Assembly: GCF_004745575.1 (NCBI RefSeq)
Contig: NZ_RPEM01000005.1
Coordinates: forward strand, 241,009-296,200
Direction: 5' to 3'
DNA: 55,192 bases
Source: Pseudotabrizicola sediminis
Lineage (GTDB): Bacteria > Pseudomonadota > Alphaproteobacteria > Rhodobacterales > Rhodobacteraceae
Positions 1 to 7,620 of the stretch are shown one piece after another. A program made the position numbers and the translations under genes. Below the pieces are notes generated by a model. The model saw only the letters and a program-made list of their open reading frames with translations. It did no database searches and was not told the origin of the DNA. Each line of letters begins with the position of its first letter. Position 1 is the first letter of the stretch.

Positions 1-19
1 AATCCCTCGAATGATCCGC

Positions 20-87
20 GGCACCCTCCGGGAGGAGGTTAGAGGGTGCCGCTGTTCCGACCGGTCTCTGGGAGGAGGACGAGACCG
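20..87 (-). ncRNA. CcsR/cuckoo-type sRNA, distal hairpin pair
   Basis: Two hairpins are read on the minus strand: one at 62-87 (7-bp stem) and one at 20-50 (9-bp stem). Both loops carry the exact motif CCTCCTCCC, complementary to Shine-Dalgarno sequences. In R. sphaeroides the CcsR ('cuckoo') RNAs have this loop motif and lie directly downstream of a DUF1127 gene, which is the arrangement here. They are processed from a shared stress-induced transcript and act as trans sRNAs. That the RNA is made and processed here is inference. The array may continue past the left edge of the window. Confidence 0.8.
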
Positions 88-100
88 CCCGTATCAGATA

Positions 101-194
101 AGAGCGCAAGCTCTGGTTTAAAGGGCGTCGGCATCAGCGAGGAGGTTGATGCCGACGCTTTTGCTACGGACCCCTGGGAGGAGGAGCGGGGTCC
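101..194 (-). ncRNA. CcsR/cuckoo-type sRNA, proximal hairpin pair
   Basis: Read on the minus strand, the first hairpin after the DUF1127 stop codon is at 168-194 (7-bp stem, loop with CCTCCTCCC). The second is at 125-158 (perfect 12-bp stem, loop variant CCTCCTCGC). A small motif-less hairpin (101-114, AGAGC/GCTCT) follows and separates this pair from the next, perhaps as a spacer or processing element. The first hairpin starts only 12 nt after the DUF1127 gene, so co-transcription is likely. The family assignment rests on the motif, the two-hairpin organisation and the neighbour gene. Confidence 0.8.
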
Positions 195-205
195 CGCAAA
201 GGAAT

Positions 206-421
206 TCACTTGCCGTAGGCTGCCTCGTTTGCAACGCGGGTGATCATGCTGCGGTGAATACCCAGATCGGCCAGTTCGCGGTTCGACAGCGCCTGCAGTT
301 CCCGCACAGTCAGTTTGAACACCCGGCGACGTTCCAGACCAACGCGGATAGATTTCACGATGGCCGCAGCCCGGTCAGCAATGCCGTAGGACGCGGCACG
401 CGATGAGTTTACATATGCCAT
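206..421 (-). CDS. DUF1127 small RNA-binding-type protein (CcaF1-like)
   Basis: This 71-residue basic protein has the DUF1127 helical core in its C-terminal half, including the pattern LSNRELADLGIHRS, where the asparagine, the aspartate-leucine-glycine and the following arginine are typical of the family. DUF1127 proteins are small alphaproteobacterial proteins. The R. sphaeroides homologue CcaF1 binds RNA and affects maturation and turnover of the CcsR sRNAs encoded just downstream. The same downstream hairpins occur here, which supports a matching role. The start at 421 has a modest GAGG upstream. A possible RpoH-like promoter lies at 479-508. It is divergent from mrp. Confidence 0.88.
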   Translation of the reverse strand: MAYVNSSRAASYGIADRAAAIVKSIRVGLERRRVFKLTVRELQALSNRELADLGIHRSMITRVANEAAYGK

Positions 422-478
422 AGCTCTTTAGCCTCTCGATTTCGATTCGGTTGCAGCGTTCTGCTGCTTTGTTAGGGG

Positions 479-508
479 TAACATGGGGCAAATGCTGCAT
501 CTGCACAA
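479..508 (-). promoter_or_regulatory. Candidate heat-shock (RpoH-type) promoter for the DUF1127/sRNA unit
   Basis: On the minus strand a TTGTGC element (508-503) lies 14 nt before CCCCATGTTA (488-479), which matches the sigma-32 -10 consensus CCCCATnT well. It is about 60 nt upstream of the DUF1127 start. In R. sphaeroides the equivalent unit depends on RpoHI/RpoHII. The -35 match is only partial, so this is a candidate. Confidence 0.4.
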
Positions 509-677
509 TAGGCCTGATGCGCAATGCTGCCATGCAGAACCCGCATGGCTGAACGTCACAGAAACGTCATTATTTACAGCATCTTCGTGCAAATTTTGAG
601 CGTTTGGTCAAGCAAACCTTGAGCTTTCGTGCAAAGATCGCAACTGTGCTGCAAGGACAGGCAAAAGGAAAACAATC

Positions 678-1793
678 ATGGGTGTCTCGCGCGAAACGGT
701 GATGGCGGCTCTGGCCGGAATCAATCTGCCCGGCGACGGGAACCTTGTGTCGCAAGACATGATCCGTGCGTTGACCATCGATGATGCCGACGACGGAGCG
801 ACCGTGCGATTCGTTATCGAGGCTCCCAGCCCCGACGCCGCACGCCAGATCGCCCCCTTGCAGTCCCTGGCAGAAGCCGCCGTGCGCGCTCTGCCCGGGG
901 TAGCTGCCGTACAGGCGGTCACCACCGCCCACGGGCCCGCCGCCAAACCTGCGGCCACCAGCCAGAATACCCCTAGCCTCAACGCCCCCAGCCTCAAGAT
1001 CGGCCAGCACCCCACGCCGCAACAGGGTGGCCCGCAGAAACTGACCGGGATCGACCGGATCATCGCCATTGGGTCTGGCAAGGGTGGGGTGGGCAAGTCC
1101 ACCGTCTCCTCCAACCTTGCCGTCGCCCTTGCCCGGCAGGGCCGCCGCGTCGGTCTGCTGGACGCCGATATATACGGTCCCAGCCAGCCCCGGATGATGG
1201 GCGTCAGCCGCCGCCCTGCCAGCCCCGATGGCAAGATCATCGAACCCATCGTGGCACACGGCGTCACTATGATGTCGCTCGGCCTGATGCTGAAAGAGGA
1301 CGAGGCCGTGATCTGGCGCGGCCCGATGATCATGGGCGCGCTGCAACAGTTGCTGACGCAAGTGGCCTGGGGAGAGCTGGACATCCTGCTCATCGACCTG
1401 CCCCCCGGCACCGGCGATATTCAGCTGACGCTGTGCCAGCGTACCCAACTGACGGGGGCCATCGTTGTCTCGACCCCACAGGACGTGGCGCTTCTGGATG
1501 CGCGCAAGGCACTTGATATGTTCCTCAAGCTGAAAACCCCGGTGCTGGGCCTTATCGAGAATATGTCGACCTTCTGTTGTCCCAACTGCGGGCATGAGAC
1601 GCAGATCTTTGGCCATGGCGGAGTCAAGGCCGATGCCGCCCGGCTTGATCTGCCCTTTCTGGGAGAACTGCCCCTGACCCTCGCAGTGCGAGAGGCGGGC
1701 GATTCCGGCACGCCCATTGCCGCCACCGACGCGCCAGAGGCCGAAGCCTACGCCCGGATTGCCCACCGACTGATTGCGGGCGGCATGGCCTGA
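678..1793 (+). CDS. mrp: Mrp/ApbC family iron-sulfur cluster carrier ATPase
   Basis: This 371-residue protein has an N-terminal DUF59/MIP18-like domain (about 1-80), a proline/alanine-rich linker and a MinD/Mrp-type P-loop ATPase domain. The deviant Walker [12 protein letters not shown] is at residues 132-142, and a CPNC motif at 301-304 can bridge an iron-sulfur cluster in the dimer. Mrp/ApbC (Nbp35-related) proteins assemble Fe-S clusters in the cytoplasm and hand them to apoproteins. The ATG at 678 follows an AAAGGAAA ribosome-binding site. The gene stands alone, divergent from the DUF1127 gene, and a hairpin terminator follows at 1888-1920. Length and motifs are typical for the family. 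Confidence 0.95.
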   Translation: MGVSRETVMAALAGINLPGDGNLVSQDMIRALTIDDADDGATVRFVIEAPSPDAARQIAPLQSLAEAAVRALPGVAAVQAVTTAHGPAAKPAATSQNTPSLNAPSLKIGQHPTPQQGGPQKLTGIDRIIAIGSGKGGVGKSTVSSNLAVALARQGRRVGLLDADIYGPSQPRMMGVSRRPASPDGKIIEPIVAHGVTMMSLGLMLKEDEAVIWRGPMIMGALQQLLTQVAWGELDILLIDLPPGTGDIQLTLCQRTQLTGAIVVSTPQDVALLDARKALDMFLKLKTPVLGLIENMSTFCCPNCGHETQIFGHGGVKADAARLDLPFLGELPLTLAVREAGDSGTPIAATDAPEAEAYARIAHRLIAGGMA

Positions 1794-1887
1794 CTGGCGC
1801 GCAGGCCTGAAACGGCCGCAGTGGGACGGGGCGGGATCATCCGGAACAGCCCGATCACGCCGAATCACAGAACTGGGATTTTCTGGG

Positions 1888-1920
1888 AAACCGGGGTGAA
1901 AACCTCGGTTTTCTGCGTTT
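1888..1920 (+). terminator. Rho-independent terminator after mrp
   Basis: A 9-bp stem (1888-1896 with 1903-1911, one G-U pair) closes a TGAAAA loop and is followed by TTCTGCGTTT. It lies about 95 nt after the mrp stop codon and insulates mrp from the mraZ leader. Confidence 0.6.
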
Positions 1921-2042
1921 CACGGTGATCTTCCTGTCACAAAAGGCCATTTTTGAACCCGCACTGCAAATTAGTTAACGGGTGTCCGGGAGGCATCGGG
2001 AAAATCTGTCCTTACTATATATAGCGTTCACGCGGACGTGAC

Positions 2043-2099
2043 CGGCTATAGTTTGCTGAAATATTAAAGTTTGTGCCGCTAGATGCTGTTCCAAATAAG
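2043..2099 (+). promoter_or_regulatory. Candidate promoter region of the dcw cluster
   Basis: This AT-rich stretch contains two weak sigma-70-like arrangements. One is TTGTGC (2071-2076), 17 nt, then AATAAG (2094-2099). The other is a TATTAA -10 (2062-2067) with a poor -35. The first would start transcription near 2106, right at the beginning of the MraZ box array. I cannot decide between them by eye. Confidence 0.3.
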
Positions 2100-2106
2100 C
2101 GGCGCG

Positions 2107-2170
2107 ACCCCGATCGTCCCGCTTCCGCCCAAAAATTCCCGTTGCTTCCCAGACCATCCCGTGGCATCCC
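2107..2170 (+). promoter_or_regulatory. MraZ operator: 10-bp-phased TCCC box array
   Basis: Four-base boxes occur at exact 10-nt steps: ACCC (2107), TCCC (2117), GCCC (2127), TCCC (2137), TCCC (2147), TCCC (2157) and TCCC (2167). On the other strand this reads GGGA repeats with 5-6 nt spacers. MraZ of E. coli binds TGGGN repeats separated by 5 nt upstream of mraZ to repress the dcw cluster, so this is very probably the autoregulatory operator. Five of the seven boxes are perfect. Confidence 0.75.
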
Positions 2171-2341
2171 TTGGTCATCGAAACGGGCAGTACGAACAGC
2201 AGCGGCAGCTTCAAGACCGCAAACAGGCGAAACAGTCAGGCTTCATACAGGCAACCCGTTTAGACAAACAGATCCGGCGCGCGAGCGAGCAGACATCTCC
2301 CCCAGGTGGCGCGCGTAGCTGGACGCCCAGCGATGGGACAG

Positions 2342-2390
2342 GCGGCGGATCGAGCAGTGGCAGCAGCTCGGTCCGCCGCATTCATTTCTG
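2342..2390 (+). terminator. Leader hairpin/attenuator upstream of mraZ (UpsM-like 3' end)
   Basis: A 14-bp GC-rich stem (2342-2355 pairs with 2366-2379, one G-U) with a 10-nt loop is followed by ATTCATTTCTG. It lies within the mraZ leader, about 65 nt before the start codon. In R. sphaeroides the abundant sRNA UpsM comes from partial termination and cleavage in the dcw 5' leader, and this hairpin would be the equivalent 3' end. A second GC hairpin (CCCCC/GGGGG, 2392-2405) follows at once. That an RNA is actually made is inference. Confidence 0.5.
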
Positions 2391-2444
2391 GCCCCCGTCC
2401 GGGGGTCACCTCGACGGAAAGGGACGGGCGAAAGCTCAGGCAAT

Positions 2445-2957
2445 ATGTCGGACATGTTTCGCGGTGAATACTACCAGAAGGTAGATTCCAAGGCCCGGGT
2501 CTTGATCCCGGCACCGTTCCGACGTGTCCTTGACGCTGGCGATCCCCGCAGTGCCGACACCCCGCGCACCCGTATGATCATCGTCTACGGCGGCAAGAAC
2601 CGCCAGTTCTGCGACTGCTATTCCATGGCAGGTGCCGATGCGCTGGCCCGCTGGGTCGAGACGATTCCCTTGGGAAGCAAGGACCGGATCAAGGCTGAAC
2701 GAGATCTGATCACCCGCTCTGCCACTGTGGAAATCGACGACGATGGCCGCATCGTGCTGCCCGGCCCGGTGCGCGAAAAGCTGGCCATCACCTCCGAAAT
2801 GATAAAGGAGGGCGTCGAGTCGGCCCTCGCTGGTTCCACCGACCGCTTCTCGTTGTGGCGCGCAGACGCCTACCGCGACGTGTTCGGCGATGATGACGAT
2901 GATGATGACGGCGAAGATGCCCTTGCGGTGGTTGGCCGTTACCCAAAGGCAGGGTGA
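2445..2957 (+). CDS. mraZ: MraZ transcriptional regulator of the dcw cluster
   Basis: MraZ is a SpoVT/AbrB-like DNA-binding protein that forms rings and represses its own dcw operon. Both half-domains are visible, with the motifs [13 protein letters not shown] near the N-terminus and [13 protein letters not shown] in the second repeat. The protein is 170 residues, longer than the roughly 150 of E. coli, because of a C-terminal tail with a run of seven aspartates encoded by GAT/GAC repeats (2889-2911). An in-frame ATG at 2454 (giving MFRGEYY) is an alternative start. A phased box array (2107-2170) in its leader is its likely operator. Its stop codon is one base before the rsmH start. Confidence 0.95.
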   Translation: MSDMFRGEYYQKVDSKARVLIPAPFRRVLDAGDPRSADTPRTRMIIVYGGKNRQFCDCYSMAGADALARWVETIPLGSKDRIKAERDLITRSATVEIDDDGRIVLPGPVREKLAITSEMIKEGVESALAGSTDRFSLWRADAYRDVFGDDDDDDDGEDALAVVGRYPKAG

Positions 2958-2958
2958 G

Positions 2959-3963
2959 ATGGCAGTGACAGGCGATCAGGAACAGGGTCGCGCCCCCCAT
3001 ATCCCGGTGCTTCTGCGCCCCATTCTGGACCTCTGCGCGCCAATAGGCGGGCTGTGGCTCGACGGAACCTTCGGGGCAGGGGGCTATGCCCGCGCCCTGC
3101 TGGAGGCCGGGGCCGACGTGATCGGCGTCGACCGCGACCCGATGGCGCTGGACATGGCGCAAAGCTGGCGCGGGGCGTACGGCAATCGGCTAACGCTGGT
3201 GGCTGGCACCTTCTCCAACCTCGACCAATACGCGCCCCAGCCGCTGGATGGCGTGGTGTTGGACCTTGGTGTCAGCTCGATGCAGCTGGATCTGGCCGAG
3301 CGTGGGTTTTCGTTCATGCGGGATGGCCCGCTTGACATGCGCATGTCGCAGGATGGCCCTTCGGCCGCCGATCTGGTCAACACCGCGGATGAAACCCGCA
3401 TTGCCGATATCCTTTATCATTACGGCGAAGAACGCGCCTCGCGCCGCATCGCCAAATCCATTGTAGACCATCGCACCCGTGCACCGATTCAGACCACGCT
3501 GCAACTGGCCGAAATCGTCGCCCGCTGCCTGCCGCGCCCCAAACCCGGCCAAAGCCACCCGGCCACCCGTAGTTTTCAGGCCATCCGCATCGCGGTGAAC
3601 ACCGAATTCACCGAGCTGGCCGAAGGGCTGATGGCCGCCGAACGCGCGCTCAAACCCGGTGGCCTGCTGGCCGTGGTCAGCTTTCACAGCCTGGAAGACC
3701 GTATCGTCAAACGCTTCTTCCAGCTTGCCTCCGGCACAGAGGCGAATGCCAACCGCTACGCGCCGCAAACCGCGCTGAACACCGCGCGGTTCGACATCGT
3801 GACCAAACGCGCCGTCGGCCCCGATGAGGCCGAGCTTGCCGAAAACCCGCGCGCGCGGTCGGCCAAGCTGCGCATCGGCCGCCGCACCACGGCCCCCGCC
3901 ATCGGCCTTGATCCGTCAGACCTCGGCCTGCCCGAACCGCCCCAGAAGAAAGGACGCCGCTGA
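2959..3963 (+). CDS. rsmH: 16S rRNA m4C1402 methyltransferase RsmH (MraW)
   Basis: RsmH uses SAM to methylate N4 of C1402 in the 16S rRNA P-site region. The 334-residue protein opens with HIPVLL, followed by the SAM-binding motif [15 protein letters not shown], then [10 protein letters not shown] and the C-terminal [14 protein letters not shown], all hallmarks of the family. The reading frame stays open upstream to 2890, but the ATG at 2959, one base after the mraZ stop, gives the expected N-terminus. Its stop overlaps the ftsL start (TGATG), so the genes are probably translationally coupled. Confidence 0.96.
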   Translation: MAVTGDQEQGRAPHIPVLLRPILDLCAPIGGLWLDGTFGAGGYARALLEAGADVIGVDRDPMALDMAQSWRGAYGNRLTLVAGTFSNLDQYAPQPLDGVVLDLGVSSMQLDLAERGFSFMRDGPLDMRMSQDGPSAADLVNTADETRIADILYHYGEERASRRIAKSIVDHRTRAPIQTTLQLAEIVARCLPRPKPGQSHPATRSFQAIRIAVNTEFTELAEGLMAAERALKPGGLLAVVSFHSLEDRIVKRFFQLASGTEANANRYAPQTALNTARFDIVTKRAVGPDEAELAENPRARSAKLRIGRRTTAPAIGLDPSDLGLPEPPQKKGRR

Positions 3964-4325
3964 TGCGCCCCGTCATCTATGTGCTGACCTTCCTTGCCGT
4001 GCTTGGCCTTGGGTTCTGGGCCTACCGCGAACACTATGAAACCCGTCAGGCGATTCGCGAAGTCTCGACCCTGAACGCCGAAATCGCCAGCCTGCGTGAG
4101 GCGCTTGCCCTGCAACGCGCCGAATGGGCCTACCTCAACCGACCCGACAGGTTGCGCGAATTGGCCTCGCTCAATTTCGAACGTCTGGGCCTGATGCCGC
4201 TGGAGCCGACACAATTCGGCGATGCAGCCAACCTGTCCTATCCGGCGGTCGAGGAGTTTTTCGGTGGTATCAACAATTCTGTCATGGTCACTGGCCAGCT
4301 GAACCCCGAGGAGGAACCGCTTTGA
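3963..4325 (+). CDS. ftsL: Cell division protein FtsL
   Basis: This 120-residue bitopic inner-membrane protein has an N-terminal transmembrane helix (about residues 4-21) followed by a periplasmic coiled coil rich in heptad leucines (about 28-65). It ends with the conserved tail pattern NFERLGLMPLEPTQ. FtsL pairs with FtsB and FtsQ and helps activate FtsWI for septal peptidoglycan synthesis. Its position between rsmH and ftsI, with overlaps on both sides, fixes the identity despite weak family sequence conservation. Confidence 0.9.
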   Translation: MRPVIYVLTFLAVLGLGFWAYREHYETRQAIREVSTLNAEIASLREALALQRAEWAYLNRPDRLRELASLNFERLGLMPLEPTQFGDAANLSYPAVEEFFGGINNSVMVTGQLNPEEEPL

Positions 4326-6115
4326 CCCGCACCCCCCTCCGCCCGCTTGCGCGCATTCTGAAGGCCCGCGCCCAAGGCGAAAACCCCGATGTGATCGAGC
4401 GCGAAAACCTGCGCCTGCGCCATGAACAAGGCCGCGATGCCTCGCGCAACCGCGCAGAAGTGCGGCTGCTGATCCTTGGCTTTGCCTTCTTTGTTGCGTT
4501 TTCCGCCATTGGGGCCCGCATGGGCATCGTCGCCACCACCGAGGCCGCCGAGCCCCGCTCTTTCGCGTCCGGCGCAGAAATCCTCGCCCAACGCGCCGAC
4601 ATCACTGACCGCAATGGCCGTGTGCTGGCCACCAACATGCTGACCCACGCGCTTTATGCGCACCCCAAGGATATGGTCGATCCGGCTCGCGTTGCGGGCG
4701 AGCTTGCCGCGATCTTCCCCGAACTGAAGGCCGATGATCTGACCCGCCGCTTCACCGATGGCCGCAGCTTCATCTGGCTGCGCAAGGTGCTTTCCCCCGA
4801 ACAGATGCAGGCCGTGCATGATATCGGCGACCCGGGGCTGCTGTTCGGCCCGCGTGAGATGCGCCTTTACCCCAACGGCACGCTTGCCGCGCATGTGCTG
4901 GGCGGCACCTCTTTCGGAGCCGAGGGTGTACATTCCGCCGAAGTCATCGGCACCGCTGGGGTCGAACGCGCGATGGACGCCCGCCTGCGCGACCCGGCCC
5001 TGTCGGCCACGCCGCTGGAACTGTCCATCGACCTGACGGTGCAGGCGGCGGTTGAAGAGATTCTCGATGCCGGTATCACCATGATGAACGCCAAGGGTGG
5101 TGCGGCCATCATCATGGATGTGCGGACTGGTGAGCTTTTGTCGCTGGCCAGTCTTCCGGCTTTTGATCCCAACAACCGCCCCAACCCGGTGCTGCCCAAG
5201 GATGCCGAACCCGGCGACAGCCCGCTGTTCAACCGCGCGGTGCAGGGTGTGTATGAACTGGGATCAACCTTCAAGATCTTTGCCACGGCGCAGGCGATGG
5301 AACTTGGCCTTGTCGGCCCCGATACAATGGTCGATGCCGATGCGCCGATGCAATGGGGCAGGCACCGCATCCGCGAATTCCAGAACAAGAACTATGGCCC
5401 TCTGCTGTCGGTCACCGATGTCATCGTCGAATCCTCCAACGTCGGCACGGCCAGACTGGCGTTGCAGATCGGGGGGCTGCGGCAGCAGGCTTTCCTGAAG
5501 TCGCTGGGGTTTTTCGAGGCGACCCAGATCGAGCTGACCGAAGCGCCGGGCGCAAAGCCGCTGCTGCCTGCCCGTTGGCCCGATATCGTGACCATCACCA
5601 CCTCTTACGGCCATGGCATGTCGGCCAGCCCGCTGCACCTCGCCGCTGCCTATGCGGCGATTGCAAATGGGGGAATCACCGTCAAGCCCACCCTGATCAA
5701 ACAAACCGGCCCGCGCCCCGGCACCCGGGTCATGCGCGAAGAGGTTGCCGATGCCTCGGTGTCGATGCTGCGGCAGGTGGTGACACGTGGCACCGCCAGT
5801 ATGGCCGAAGTGCCGGGCTATGAGGTGGCAGGCAAGACCGGCACCGCCGACAAGCCCAAACGGACGGGGGGGTATTACAACGACAAGGTGATCAACACCT
5901 TCGCCTCGGTCTTTCCAGCATCCGATCCGCGCTATGTGGTTCTCGTCACGCTGGATGAACCGGTGGAAACCTCCGGCACCGAGCCGCGTCGTACTGCCGG
6001 TTGGACTGCCGTTCCCGTCGCGGCCGAGATCACAAGACGCATTGCCCCCCTGCTTGATATTCGGCCAGTGGTTGAAGCGCCCCCCCTTGATGGGCTAACA
6101 GCCGTCCGGAACTGA
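4322..6115 (+). CDS. ftsI: Septal peptidoglycan transpeptidase FtsI (PBP3)
   Basis: This class B penicillin-binding protein cross-links septal peptidoglycan. The frame is open upstream within ftsL, but a TTG at 4322 overlapping the ftsL stop has an ideal GAGGAGG site 8 nt before it, giving 597 residues. A short cytoplasmic N-terminus leads to a transmembrane segment near residues 50-70, a dimerisation/pedestal domain and the transpeptidase domain. The active-site serine is in STFK (Ser315), followed by SSN (371-373) and KTG (505-507). It partners with FtsW (12905-14068). Family and length are unambiguous; the TTG start is well supported but inferred. Confidence 0.95.
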   Translation: MTRTPLRPLARILKARAQGENPDVIERENLRLRHEQGRDASRNRAEVRLLILGFAFFVAFSAIGARMGIVATTEAAEPRSFASGAEILAQRADITDRNGRVLATNMLTHALYAHPKDMVDPARVAGELAAIFPELKADDLTRRFTDGRSFIWLRKVLSPEQMQAVHDIGDPGLLFGPREMRLYPNGTLAAHVLGGTSFGAEGVHSAEVIGTAGVERAMDARLRDPALSATPLELSIDLTVQAAVEEILDAGITMMNAKGGAAIIMDVRTGELLSLASLPAFDPNNRPNPVLPKDAEPGDSPLFNRAVQGVYELGSTFKIFATAQAMELGLVGPDTMVDADAPMQWGRHRIREFQNKNYGPLLSVTDVIVESSNVGTARLALQIGGLRQQAFLKSLGFFEATQIELTEAPGAKPLLPARWPDIVTITTSYGHGMSASPLHLAAAYAAIANGGITVKPTLIKQTGPRPGTRVMREEVADASVSMLRQVVTRGTASMAEVPGYEVAGKTGTADKPKRTGGYYNDKVINTFASVFPASDPRYVVLVTLDEPVETSGTEPRRTAGWTAVPVAAEITRRIAPLLDIRPVVEAPPLDGLTAVRN

Positions 6116-6126
6116 GGGGACATGAC

Positions 6127-7620
6127 ATGGCACCGCACCGGGAAAATCCTCGCGCAACCCGCCGCGCGACACTGGCAGATCTGGGGTTGACGCCCCGGGC
6201 CGGGGCAAACCCGGCCATCGTGGGCCTCACGGTCGACAGCCGGGCGGTGCAGCCCGGCTTTCTCTTTGCAGCCCTTCCGGGCAGCCGGGTCCACGGCGCA
6301 AGTTTTGCTGCCACCGCGATTGAGCAGGGCGCCGCGGCCATCCTGACCGACACAGCTGGCGCGCGCCTGCTGCCCGCGGGGCCAACCCCGGTGGTGGTGG
6401 TCGAAGACGCGCGCGAAGCACTGGCCCGCGCCGCCAGCCTGTGGTTCGGGGCCCAGCCCGCCCGCATGGTTGCCGTCACCGGCACCAATGGCAAAACCTC
6501 TGTCGCCACGTTCACCCGGCAGATCTGGGAAGCGCTGGACCACCCCGCCATCAACATCGGTACCACCGGGGTAGAGGGCGCATGGACCGCCGCCTCCGCC
6601 CACACCACGCCCGACGCGATCACCCTGCACGCCATGCTGGAACAGGCGGCACGGGCCGGCGTGACCCATGGCGCGATGGAGGCCTCCAGCCACGGCCTTG
6701 ACCAGCGCCGGATGGACGGCGTGCGCCTCTGCGCCGCCGGGTTCACCAACCTGACGCAGGATCATCTGGACTACCACGGCACGATGGAGGCGTATCTGCA
6801 GGCCAAGGCCGCGCTGTTCACCCGCCTGTTGCCCGATGACGCGGTGGCCGTGGTCAACCTGAACGGCGCGCATGGCTCGGATATCGTGGAACTGTGTCTC
6901 GACCGTGGCCTGCCCACCATGACCATCGGCCACGGCAAGGGCGCCGACCTGCGGCTGCTGTCGCAGCGCTATGACGCTACCGGGCAGGATCTGCGATTCT
7001 CGTGGCAGGGCCAGCCGCACATGACCCGCCTGAACCTTATTGGCGGCTTTCAGGCCGAGAATGTCGCTTTGGCGGCAGGCCTCGCCATCGCCTCGGGCGA
7101 TGATCCGCAGGCGGTGTTCGCCACCCTGCCGAAGCTGACCGGGGTGCGCGGCCGTATGCAGCTTGCCGCCACCCGCAGCAATGGCGCGGCGGTCTATGTT
7201 GATTACGCCCATACCCCCGATGCCATTGAAACCGCGCTGCGCGCCCTGCGCCCACATGTCATGGGCCGCATCGTCATCGTGTTCGGCGCAGGTGGCGACC
7301 GCGACACCACCAAACGCCCGCTGATGGGCGCCGCCGCCGCCGCCCATGCCGACGTGCTCTACGTCACCGACGACAACCCGCGCTCCGAAGACCCGGCGAG
7401 CATCCGCGCAGCCATCATGGCCGCCTGTCCCGAGGCGACCGAGGTGGGCGACCGCGCCGAGGCCATCCTGCGCGGTGTCGATGCGCTGCAACCCGGCGAT
7501 GCCCTGCTGATCGCGGGCAAGGGGCACGAAACCGGCCAGACCATCGCTGGACAGGTCTATCCCTTCGACGATGTGGAACAGGCCAGCGTCGCCGTCGCCG
7601 CCCTTGACGGGGTGATCTGA
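6127..7620 (+). CDS. murE: UDP-MurNAc-tripeptide synthetase MurE
   Basis: This cytoplasmic ligase adds the third amino acid to UDP-MurNAc-L-Ala-D-Glu. The 497-residue protein has the Mur ligase N-terminal fold, the ATP-binding GTNGKT (119-124), the central domain with EASSHGL, and the DNPR motif (416-419) that marks enzymes selecting meso-diaminopimelate. The ATG at 6127 follows GAGGGGA. It lies 11 bases after ftsI, and its stop overlaps the murF start (TGATG). All key residues appear intact. Confidence 0.97.
   Translation: MAPHRENPRATRRATLADLGLTPRAGANPAIVGLTVDSRAVQPGFLFAALPGSRVHGASFAATAIEQGAAAILTDTAGARLLPAGPTPVVVVEDAREALARAASLWFGAQPARMVAVTGTNGKTSVATFTRQIWEALDHPAINIGTTGVEGAWTAASAHTTPDAITLHAMLEQAARAGVTHGAMEASSHGLDQRRMDGVRLCAAGFTNLTQDHLDYHGTMEAYLQAKAALFTRLLPDDAVAVVNLNGAHGSDIVELCLDRGLPTMTIGHGKGADLRLLSQRYDATGQDLRFSWQGQPHMTRLNLIGGFQAENVALAAGLAIASGDDPQAVFATLPKLTGVRGRMQLAATRSNGAAVYVDYAHTPDAIETALRALRPHVMGRIVIVFGAGGDRDTTKRPLMGAAAAAHADVLYVTDDNPRSEDPASIRAAIMAACPEATEVGDRAEAILRGVDALQPGDALLIAGKGHETGQTIAGQVYPFDDVEQASVAVAALDGVI

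Noticed and set aside
20-194. Regularly spaced GGGAGGAGG words suggested a CRISPR or tandem repeat.
   Set aside because: Only the loop motif repeats; the stems differ and are self-complementary, which fits hairpin RNAs and not CRISPR repeats and spacers.
46-406. Short plus-strand frames over the sRNA array and the DUF1127 gene.
   Set aside because: They are shadows of the minus-strand gene and hairpins and lack ribosome-binding sites and protein character.
4124-4321. N-terminal extension of FtsI inside ftsL.
   Set aside because: It translates ftsL out of frame; the TTG at 4322 has an ideal ribosome-binding site.
5932-7527. A 531-codon open frame antisense to murE.
   Set aside because: Glycine/histidine/arginine-rich mirror of a GC-rich gene; murE is intact with all motifs.
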